Assembly (NCBI GenBank): GCA_005878685.1
Contig: VBLN01000157.1
Coordinates: 1-5,385, forward strand
Source of the DNA: Deltaproteobacteria bacterium
GTDB lineage: Bacteria > Desulfobacterota > Binatia > UBA9968
Length of the DNA: 5,385 nucleotides
Direction of reading: 5' to 3'
The notes below the pieces were generated by a model, which was not told the DNA's origin, searched no databases, and saw only the letters and a list, made by a program, of their open reading frames with translations. The first letter of the stretch is position 1. Every line of letters starts with the position of its first letter. This document shows positions 1 through 5,385 of the stretch, piece after piece. The position numbers were made by a program, and so were the translations under genes.

Positions 1-559
1 GAAAGGCAGGAGTCAAAAGGATCGTCATCACGGGAATTGTCAGCAATGACAGATGGACCCACATGATGCCCGAGAAAGAATAAATATTCAGGGCTACAGG
101 AAGAGGGGAAAGAGTCTTCAAAGCCTGATTGATCAGTCCGACCTGCGGGTCGAGCAAAGCCATCCACCCGATGGTGACCGAGAGCGGCGGCAGAAACCAC
201 GCCATCCAGAGCGAGAATTCAATGAAGGAGCACGCCGGGATGCGGACGCGCACGAGCAGCCAGGAGATGACGAATGCCGCGAGCAAACCCACGAAGGTGC
301 GAGTCGAAAGCAGAAAGCTAAACTTCAGAGCGTTCAAAGTCTGCGGCGCATGAAACGCCTGCCCCCAGCCGTTCAAACCCCAGGCAAACGTCTTTCCCAG
401 CGGCGCTTCGTTGAAGCTGTTCAAGACAAGAAACAGCAGAGGCACCAGCGTGACCAATGCAACCGACACGAGAACAACGACATGGCCCATAAAGTGAATC
501 TGCCTCAATCCGCCGGCGCGCCGGATGGAACGGAGGCGACCCTCCATCACCGCGGCCAT
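1..559 (-). CDS. ABC transporter permease, N-terminal part (runs off left edge)
   Basis: This is the membrane channel subunit of the importer encoded with the two preceding genes. The minus strand is open from an ATG at 557-559 to the window edge, giving 186 codons without a stop. The product has a basic N-terminus (about residues 8-19), then hydrophobic segments near residues 25-48, 86-104, 113-135 and 158-183 separated by short polar loops, as in binding-protein-dependent permeases (PF00528 type). Pieces such as FLPPLSVTIGWMALLDP (122-138) resemble FbpB/ThiP-like iron- or thiamine-class permeases, which often carry two fused permease halves of about 500-560 residues. If so, only the first half is visible, and the EAA loop that contacts the ATPase is not reached. 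The start is supported by AAGGAG eight bases upstream. The gene overlaps the ATPase end by 13 bases, which suggests coupled translation. An in-frame ATG at 545-547, overlapping the ATPase stop in TGATG, is the alternative start. Permease identity is fairly sure; the substrate is not readable. Confidence 0.85.
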   Translation of the reverse strand, partial: MAAVMEGRLRSIRRAGGLRQIHFMGHVVVLVSVALVTLVPLLFLVLNSFNEAPLGKTFAWGLNGWGQAFHAPQTLNALKFSFLLSTRTFVGLLAAFVISWLLVRVRIPACSFIEFSLWMAWFLPPLSVTIGWMALLDPQVGLINQALKTLSPLPVALNIYSFSGIMWVHLSLLTIPVMTILLTPAF

Positions 560-1635
560 AGCGTTGTCTCCTTCAAATGGAGCGTGACCGCCTGTCCACG
601 GGCAAGCCTTACGGATGCGGGCATGTCGAGGACAAATTCGGATCCCGCCGCCTCGATGGCGCACTCATAATGGCCGCCGACATAGGCAACATCCTGAACC
701 TTGCCCGGAAGCGCTTGCGCTCCGGGCGCGCCCTCACCGGTCTCGATCTCGATGTCCTCAGGACGCACGGCCAGACAAACATGACTGTCGTTCGGGATCG
801 CCCGACTATCGCGCACCGCAATTGCGCGCTCTCCGGGCAGCTCCACGAATCTCTGCGAACTCCTCTCCGCGAGGCGCCCTTCGAACGTGATCAATCGACC
901 CACGAAGCTTTGCACAAAGAAAGTCCCTGGAGCCTTGTAAACCTCTTCCGGCCGACCGATCTGTTCGATCCGTCCCCGATTCATGACCGCAAGGCGGTGG
1001 GACAGAGCCATCGCCTCCGATTGATCGTGCGTGACGTAAACGATGGTGATGCCAATCGACTGTTGTAGCTTTTTGAGCTCGATTCGAAGCTGCTCCCTCA
1101 ACTTCGCGTCCACATTGCTCAGCGGTTCATCCAGCAAAAGCAAGTCGGGCTCATAGACCAGGCTGCGCCCGAGCGCCAAACGCTGCTGCTGTCCCCCGCT
1201 AAGCTCCGCGGGCCGGCGGTTTTCCAGTCCGGTCAGGCCGACCAGCCCAAGGACTTGTTCGGCTTTCCGCCTGATCTCTGGCCTTTTCCAACGACGCACT
1301 TCCAGGGGATAGGCGACGTTTTGGAACACCGTCATATGAGGCCAGACGGCGTACGATTGAAACACGAGCCCGATGTGGCGCTCTTCGGCCGAAACAAAAA
1401 TACGGTCGCGATCGGAGACAACAACCTCCCCCTTCAAGCGAATCTCGCCGCTGTCGGGCTCTTCGAGACCGGCGAGGAGCCTAAGCGTCGTGCTTTTCCC
1501 GCATCCACTGGGGCCGAGCAGACTGAAGAACTCCCCCCGGAAAACCTCGAAGCTGACGTCGTCGACGGCGTCGACAGCTCCGTAACGTCGACAGAGCCGC
1601 TTAACTCTTAAGAGAACTTCCGCGGAGGCTTTCAT
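547..1635 (-). CDS. ABC transporter ATP-binding protein with TOBE domain (Fbp/Pot-like)
   Basis: This cytoplasmic ATPase powers the importer. Its 362 residues match the usual length of FbpC/PotA/UgpC-type subunits. Visible motifs in order are Walker A GPSGCGKST (41-49), a Q-loop at Q93 in VFQSYAVWPHMTV, the signature LSGGQQQR (145-152), Walker B LLLLDEP (165-171) with catalytic E170, the D-loop SNVDAKL, and the switch His H203 in YVTHDQSEA. Residues about 240-362 form the C-terminal regulatory part; LAVRPEDIEIE (288-298) is a typical TOBE element. The ATG at 1633-1635 lies 20 bases after the solute-binding-protein stop. No clear Shine-Dalgarno precedes it, but an in-frame TGA just upstream and the lack of nearby alternative starts support it. 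All catalytic motifs are intact. Related ATPases serve Fe(III), polyamine, sugar and sulfonate importers, so the motifs alone do not give the substrate; the adjoining binding protein points to the Fe(III)-like or small-organic-acid class. Confidence 0.95.
   Translation of the reverse strand: MKASAEVLLRVKRLCRRYGAVDAVDDVSFEVFRGEFFSLLGPSGCGKSTTLRLLAGLEEPDSGEIRLKGEVVVSDRDRIFVSAEERHIGLVFQSYAVWPHMTVFQNVAYPLEVRRWKRPEIRRKAEQVLGLVGLTGLENRRPAELSGGQQQRLALGRSLVYEPDLLLLDEPLSNVDAKLREQLRIELKKLQQSIGITIVYVTHDQSEAMALSHRLAVMNRGRIEQIGRPEEVYKAPGTFFVQSFVGRLITFEGRLAERSSQRFVELPGERAIAVRDSRAIPNDSHVCLAVRPEDIEIETGEGAPGAQALPGKVQDVAYVGGHYECAIEAAGSEFVLDMPASVRLARGQAVTLHLKETTLWPR
568..573 (-). promoter_or_regulatory. Ribosome binding site of the permease gene
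   Basis: AAGGAG on the minus strand lies eight bases before the ATG at 557-559. It sits inside the end of the ATPase coding region and favours this start over the later in-frame ATG at 545-547, which overlaps the ATPase stop codon. Confidence 0.65.
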
Positions 1636-1655
1636 CGGTCAAGCAAGCATGTCCG

Positions 1656-2825
1656 CTATCGGCCCAGAAGATCCTGAACCTTTGTTGCCGTCACTCCTCT
1701 TTTGGCCTGAAACTCTTCCGTGTAAGTATCCAGGTAATTGAGTCCCCGCTGGACGATCGTGTAAGGAGGAACGTGATCGGTAGGAACGTCTTTTCTCAAG
1801 GAGGGGTAGAGTTGCGGCCGATGAAGGGCTTCTTGTCCCGCCTTTGTCAGAATCCAGTTCACGAAAATTGCAGCCGCGTTGGGATGAGGCCGGCCCTTAA
1901 GCAGAGAAACCACGCTGAAGCCTCCGCTCAACGTGCCCGGAGCATCCGACAAGCTGAAGGCCTGCAAGGGAACCCCTTCTTTTTTCAGCGCTTCGATCCG
2001 GTCGGGGACTTGGGCGATGCCGACCGCATATTTCCCCTGAGCCACCCAGTCCGCAATCTGAGAGTAGCTGCGAGTCAGCGCCACATCCTGCCCTTTGAAC
2101 AGGTCCACAATGAACTTTTCCCCGAACTTAACCAAAAGATAGCTGGCGACTTCTTGGCCGGCTCCTGCGCCGCGGGGATCGTAAAACGCGATTTTCCCCT
2201 TCCACTGAGGCTTGAGCAGGTCCTGCCACGTCGTCAACTGGTCGCGATTCACGAGCTTGGTGTTCACTACTACATAGCCGAAGACCCACTCGGAGGTTTG
2301 GAGAACAAACTGGCTTTCCTTGTCGATCCATTTGAGACCCTTCCCCTTGCTCGATTCCCACGCCTCGGGATTGATCACTTCCGGGAGAAGAAGTTTTGGC
2401 GGGATCGGCTCGAGCAGGTTTTTCTCCCGCAGCAGCGAAGTTCCGCCAATGACGATGTCCAAACTGTTCTTTTTTTGCTCGATCTCGGCCCGGAGCTTTT
2501 CAACCAAAAACGCAACGATTCCCGCTTGATATTCGAGCGCGATCTCAGGAAAGGCCTTCTGAAAGGCCTGCATCAGGGAGGGACGAAGCTCTGCCAGAGG
2601 TGGACCGAGCAAAGTCATCTTACCTTCCTGCTTCGCTCTGCCAACCCATTCCTCCCAGCGATCTTTTCTAGCCGCCGGCTGAGCGGCCACGCTATCTGCG
2701 AGGAAGAAGAGCCCAACCACCATGAAAAAGACCCAAACGGCTACCGAGTTCTTCGCGCATCGCCTGCGGCTGATGAAATCTTCTTTCCCAAGTCCGTAGT
2801 TCGAAAAAGTTGTAAGGCGCTTCAT
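1656..2825 (-). CDS. Extracellular solute-binding protein of an ABC importer (Fe(III)/AfuA-like family)
   Basis: This exported protein captures the ligand and delivers it to the permease. From the ATG at 2823-2825 it has 389 residues. The N-terminus carries an SRRRCAK stretch (19-25), a hydrophobic core (about 28-43), and a likely signal-peptidase site after VAA at residue 48. The mature part shows two-lobe type 2 binding-protein features: EGKMTLLGPP (67-76), LDIVIGG (122-128), a hinge-like FGYVVVNTKL (182-191), WQDLLKPQWKGKIAFYDPRGAG (200-221) and FVNWILTKAGQEAL (321-334). These are typical of the SBP_bac_6/AfuA-like group, often annotated as iron-binding. The adjacent tyrosine pair that holds iron in FbpA is not evident, so an organic ligand is at least as likely. 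The reading frame can be extended to a TTG at 2865-2867, directly after the hydrolase stop. ATG is preferred because it gives a more ordinary signal peptide, although its ribosome binding site is weak. The gap to the hydrolase is 42 bases. Confidence 0.9.
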   Translation of the reverse strand: MKRLTTFSNYGLGKEDFISRRRCAKNSVAVWVFFMVVGLFFLADSVAAQPAARKDRWEEWVGRAKQEGKMTLLGPPLAELRPSLMQAFQKAFPEIALEYQAGIVAFLVEKLRAEIEQKKNSLDIVIGGTSLLREKNLLEPIPPKLLLPEVINPEAWESSKGKGLKWIDKESQFVLQTSEWVFGYVVVNTKLVNRDQLTTWQDLLKPQWKGKIAFYDPRGAGAGQEVASYLLVKFGEKFIVDLFKGQDVALTRSYSQIADWVAQGKYAVGIAQVPDRIEALKKEGVPLQAFSLSDAPGTLSGGFSVVSLLKGRPHPNAAAIFVNWILTKAGQEALHRPQLYPSLRKDVPTDHVPPYTIVQRGLNYLDTYTEEFQAKRGVTATKVQDLLGR

Positions 2826-2867
2826 CTCAAGTCCAACTGAAACAAGAATCGATACAGCGCATCGCAA

Positions 2868-3743
2868 TCAAGAGATTTCCCCTTGCAAAAACTTCATCAC
2901 AATCTCATCGTGCTCTTCCGGATGTTCCCATTGAGGCCAATGAGCCGCGTCGGGGATGCATGCGTAAGCGGCCCCAGGGATGAGCGAGCTGATATATTTC
3001 CCTACCTCGGGTCCGGCTCCGGGATTCTTCTCGGTCCACAGAACCAATGTGGGTGCCTTGATTTCCTTCAGCCGCTCTGCGGGAATCCGGAAAGTCTTCG
3101 AGTCTCCGTCACCAAAGGAGTTGCCGAACACGTCTTTCAACGCTGCGCGCGTGTCGCAATCAGCGTACATCCGGTAGCGGACCTCCACGAGCTCTTCGGT
3201 GACTCGATCCGGAGAGGCCATGAGCCACTCCAGGCGCTTGCGAATCGTCTCCCGGTTGGGATTCTCAATCGCCTCCATCGAACGACGCCGCAAGAGGTTT
3301 CTCCCCTCCTCGGGCCTCTCCTCAACCTTCACCGGATCGTAAGCGATCCCTGCTGTTGTGTTCAGAATCAGCTTTCCCAGACGATCGGGGTAATGCAGCG
3401 CAACCCAGAGTCCTACCCATCCCCCCAAAGATTCACCTTCGATGTGCGCGCGCTCAACGCCCACGCTATCTAAAAGATCGACGATTTGATCCGCATACGT
3501 GGACACGGACCGTTGGTTGTAAGGCGGCTTGCCCGACAGCCCGTGCCACAGCAGATCGATCGCCATCGTGCGGTAATATTTTCCGAGCCGTGTCACGTTG
3601 CGGCTGTAGGCCTCCGCATGCCCGCCGACGCCATGAATGAGAACGAGCAATTCGCCCTCGCCGACCTCGATGGCCCGCGTCTTGAATTGCTTGCCGTAAA
3701 AACGAACCTGGCTGCCTAAAAGATCGACCCACATCGTGTCCAT
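2868..3743 (-). CDS. Alpha/beta hydrolase, meta-cleavage-product hydrolase-like (MhpC/CarC type)
   Basis: This is a 291-residue cytoplasmic alpha/beta-fold hydrolase, the usual length for enzymes that split the C-C bond of ring-cleavage products. Visible are the oxyanion-hole motif HGVGG (37-41), IDLLWHGLSGKP (62-73), the nucleophile elbow GESLGG (103-108) with Ser105, a cap region (about 135-220), the strand LVLW (233-236), and catalytic His268 in AHWPQWEHPEE. The usual triad acid, four residues after the Trp in VLW, is Asn240 here, with Glu238 two residues earlier. The ATG at 3741-3743 has AAGGAG five bases upstream. The gene lies 54 bases after the extradiol dioxygenase, so hydrolysis of its product is the best contextual guess. 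Esterase or lactonase activity on another intermediate is possible, since this fold is broad in substrate. Fold assignment is firm; the reaction is inferred from context. Confidence 0.88.
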   Translation of the reverse strand: MDTMWVDLLGSQVRFYGKQFKTRAIEVGEGELLVLIHGVGGHAEAYSRNVTRLGKYYRTMAIDLLWHGLSGKPPYNQRSVSTYADQIVDLLDSVGVERAHIEGESLGGWVGLWVALHYPDRLGKLILNTTAGIAYDPVKVEERPEEGRNLLRRRSMEAIENPNRETIRKRLEWLMASPDRVTEELVEVRYRMYADCDTRAALKDVFGNSFGDGDSKTFRIPAERLKEIKAPTLVLWTEKNPGAGPEVGKYISSLIPGAAYACIPDAAHWPQWEHPEEHDEIVMKFLQGEIS

Positions 3744-3748
3744 GAGAA

Positions 3749-3754
3749 CTCCTT
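3749..3754 (-). promoter_or_regulatory. Ribosome binding site of the hydrolase gene
   Basis: AAGGAG on the minus strand ends five bases before the ATG at 3741-3743. It decides between this ATG and a second in-frame ATG three codons later. Confidence 0.7.
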
Positions 3755-3797
3755 AGGATTTTCGCCAGTCCACCGCAACGCTCCGCTCGCAGCCGAC

Positions 3798-4742
3798 TCA
3801 GGGGCCACCTCGCGCCAGCGCATCGGGCGACCAGTAGGCAAAGCCTAATCCGGTAACGGCATGGTGAGCGGCAATATAATCGACGACAGTCGCCGGCGCG
3901 CCGCCGCAGGCGCCCGCGACCACGATCCAGCTTCGGATCTCACCGGTCCCGCCCCTTAAGCTGTCGGAATCAAATTCAAAAAGATGGCACAGCGACTCGC
4001 CATCTCCCGATCGCAGCTTCTCAAGCACCCACCGGTCCAAAGCGGTATCGATCCATCCTGCGCGCGGGCCTCTCGGGTCATGCGAGAGTCCGCCAGAGGC
4101 CATGAGCGCGACCTTTTCGGGTCGACCTTTGAGCGCTTGAGCGATAGACCGGCCCAGCTCGTAGCAGCGCCGCCCGCTCGGCATCGGTGGAAAATAGGCG
4201 TTGACATGCAAAGGAATGATGGGGACATCCAACTTCGGTGTGACCTTCACCACAGGTCGCGTAAAGGCATGGCCAATTCCCCTTGCCGGTTTTCCAAGCG
4301 GTTTGAGTTCTCGACTCTCAGAGATTTCGAATCCCTTACGACTCAACGAATCAAAAAGATAATGGGCCAATGCGGCATGACAGCGAAGCGTAATATGGTT
4401 TTGATCCTCCCGCTCGTCGATCAGCGAGATGTTGACCGAGCCGTGAACCTCGGCGCAGGTAAAAAGGCAAAAAGCGGGCATGTTCGCTTCCGTGAAAACT
4501 TCGCCTTGGTCGTCGCCTACAACCAAGAGAGCGTCGGGTCGGTAGGCTTCGAGCTGGCTTCTCAAAACGCCAAAGCCTTTGGCGATTCGTTCGATATAGC
4601 CCCGGAGAACTTCCGGCGTCTCGCTTTCGATCTGCGGCGGCTGAGGAACCCCAGTGGTAAGCACCCGATGAATCGGAGCCCAATGCTCCAGGCCGCGGAA
4701 CATGGAAGGGGCATGAGAAGTGGCCAGACCCAATCCTAACAT
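3798..4742 (-). CDS. Class III extradiol ring-cleavage dioxygenase, LigB-type catalytic subunit
   Basis: Enzymes of this family are iron(II)-dependent and open a dihydroxylated aromatic ring beside the hydroxyl pair. The 314 residues align from memory with LigB, the beta subunit of protocatechuate 4,5-dioxygenase. TSHAPS (8-13) gives iron ligand His10 (LigB His12). PLHVNAYFPPMPSGRRCYELG (177-197) matches the LigB central segment. SGGLSHDPRGPRAG (216-229) holds the catalytic His221 (LigB His195). TGEIRSWIVVAGA (266-278) places Glu268 at the third iron ligand (LigB Glu242). The second iron ligand, LigB His61 in NDH, is Gln79 here in GDDQ. My recollection is that a GDDQ form also occurs in some unstudied homologues, so it need not mean loss of function. 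The start ATG has AAGGAG seven bases upstream. No separate LigA-like small subunit is visible. The gene lies between a Rieske oxygenase and a C-C hydrolase, consistent with meta-cleavage catabolism. The substrate is unknown. Confidence 0.9.
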   Translation of the reverse strand: MLGLGLATSHAPSMFRGLEHWAPIHRVLTTGVPQPPQIESETPEVLRGYIERIAKGFGVLRSQLEAYRPDALLVVGDDQGEVFTEANMPAFCLFTCAEVHGSVNISLIDEREDQNHITLRCHAALAHYLFDSLSRKGFEISESRELKPLGKPARGIGHAFTRPVVKVTPKLDVPIIPLHVNAYFPPMPSGRRCYELGRSIAQALKGRPEKVALMASGGLSHDPRGPRAGWIDTALDRWVLEKLRSGDGESLCHLFEFDSDSLRGGTGEIRSWIVVAGACGGAPATVVDYIAAHHAVTGLGFAYWSPDALARGGP

Positions 4743-4749
4743 CTCTTCT

Positions 4750-4755
4750 CTCCTT
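4750..4755 (-). promoter_or_regulatory. Ribosome binding site of the extradiol dioxygenase gene
   Basis: AAGGAG on the minus strand lies seven bases before the ATG at 4740-4742, within the 53-base gap after the Rieske oxygenase stop. It is the strongest such site in the window together with that of the hydrolase. Confidence 0.7.
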
Positions 4756-4795
4756 TTATGATCCTCAGGTCACAGCAGCGCTATTTGAAGGATCG

Positions 4796-5385
4796 TCATC
4801 TCGACAAAAATCTACCGGCTCCGCCTTTTTGCTGGAGCCGCGTCCAGCCCTTCTGCACCTCCCGAGCACGCTCGTGGCAATGCGTCCGCCATGCTGTGAG
4901 ACCAACGTCCGGGCGGAACAACCGCTCCCGCTGCCAGCCGCCCTCTTCCGAATAAAAAGGCTCCATGAGCCGAACCATCCAGGCATCCTGCCCGTTGAAT
5001 TGCACGTGCGCCAACCACCTCCACCAAAGCCAATAGGCCAAACGAAACCTCCAGGCGGCCAGCCCCGAGGTCCATCTCACCGAAAACTGGAAATACCGGT
5101 GGTGAGACTCATCTACCGGCACATACCACTCGAAATGGACAATGCTCGGGCTCGGAAACGGATTTACCCGCAAGTAGCCGGGGAGGCGAAGCTGTGTCTT
5201 TGTCGGCCCCCTGCTTCGAGGCTTCCTCCACCAATGACGCGCGTCTCCCGGCCAAAAGCCTAGTCCGGGGTAATCAGACTGCATCACCGAAGGCCCCTGG
5301 CTGTAGCCCACCCACGGCCCCTGGATCTCGGGCACGATATCGGTCTTGAACGCTGGAAATCTCCGGAAGAACATGAGCCAAGAAT
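4796..5385 (-). CDS. Rieske non-heme iron oxygenase, C-terminal catalytic part (runs off right edge)
   Basis: This appears to be the terminal oxygenase that adds oxygen to an aromatic ring, cut at its N-terminal side by the window. The frame stays open past the first internal Met (5372-5374) to the edge, so that Met is probably not the start. About 196 residues are visible, roughly the last half of a protein of this family. Numbering from that Met, the visible features are LPGYLRVNPFPSP (64-76), HFEWYVPVDES (80-90), QFNGQDAWMVRLMEPFY (125-141) and a tail with DVGLTAWR (156-163) and an ERAREVQ helix. The pattern resembles the catalytic domain of single-alpha-subunit oxygenases such as CarAa and 2-oxoquinoline 8-monooxygenase, with Asp130 in the QD pair as the probable carboxylate iron ligand. 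The Rieske [2Fe-2S] motif and the two His iron ligands would lie outside the window and cannot be checked. A Trp-rich stretch at 108-120 is unusual. The class is likely; mono- versus dioxygenation and substrate are unknown. Confidence 0.75.
   Translation of the reverse strand, partial: SWLMFFRRFPAFKTDIVPEIQGPWVGYSQGPSVMQSDYPGLGFWPGDARHWWRKPRSRGPTKTQLRLPGYLRVNPFPSPSIVHFEWYVPVDESHHRYFQFSVRWTSGLAAWRFRLAYWLWWRWLAHVQFNGQDAWMVRLMEPFYSEEGGWQRERLFRPDVGLTAWRTHCHERAREVQKGWTRLQQKGGAGRFLSR

Noticed and set aside
17..28. Short direct repeat GGATCGTCATC near 19-29 and 4790-4800
   Set aside because: Eleven bases shared within two unrelated genes is compatible with chance, and there is no flanking mobile-element structure.
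53..670. Open frame of 205 codons on the plus strand
   Set aside because: Its product is highly polar, rich in Arg, Gln and His and without a fold signature. The opposite strand encodes a clear hydrophobic permease followed by the ATPase end.
1773..2840. Open frame of 355 codons on the plus strand
   Set aside because: It lies wholly opposite the solute-binding protein, shows no recognisable domain, and is best explained as a shadow of codon use in a GC-rich gene.
3744..3797. Possible promoter or hairpin between the dioxygenase and hydrolase genes
   Set aside because: The 54 bases hold a ribosome binding site but no convincing -35/-10 pair or stable stem, so the gap is treated as an intra-operon spacer.
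3984..4739. Open frame of 251 codons on the plus strand
   Set aside because: It is antisense to the LigB-like gene, which has conserved motifs and a good ribosome binding site. The antisense product has no recognisable motif.
4760..4794. Inverted repeat GATCCT / AGGATC in the gap between the oxygenase and dioxygenase genes
   Set aside because: The stem is only six base pairs with a 23-base loop and no U-tract, so neither a terminator nor an operator can be supported.

Overview
The window holds six genes, all on the minus strand and closely spaced, so they read from right to left as one probable operon. The first gene (right edge) and the last gene (left edge) are cut by the window. GC content looks moderately high by eye. 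The gene families and this style of solute-binding protein suggest a Gram-negative soil or groundwater bacterium, possibly an uncultured proteobacterium-like lineage such as Binatota, Rokubacteria or Tectomicrobia. That placement is a weak impression; no marker gene is present.

The right half (5385 to 2868) is a catabolic block. It contains the C-terminal catalytic part of a Rieske-type aromatic-ring oxygenase, a complete LigB-family class III extradiol dioxygenase, and a complete MhpC/CarC-like alpha/beta hydrolase. Together these look like a meta-cleavage route: oxygenate the ring, cut it next to a hydroxyl pair, then hydrolyse the C-C bond of the ring-cleavage product. The order matches the carbazole car logic (carAa, carB, carC), but no small LigA/CarBa subunit, ferredoxin or reductase is visible.

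The left half (2825 to 1) is an ABC importer of the Fe(III)/polyamine-like class: a secreted solute-binding protein, an ATPase with a TOBE domain, and the N-terminal part of a membrane permease. The permease has no stop codon inside the window, and its start overlaps the end of the ATPase gene. By context the importer probably brings in the aromatic substrate or a related organic acid, although an iron-supply role for the iron-dependent oxygenases cannot be excluded.

Two active-site details stand out. The LigB-like enzyme has Gln where the family normally has its second iron-binding His. The hydrolase has Asn at the usual position of the triad Asp. Either could mark a divergent subfamily with altered chemistry. 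No RNA gene, mobile element, CRISPR array or convincing terminator was seen, and no intergenic gap exceeds about 60 bases.
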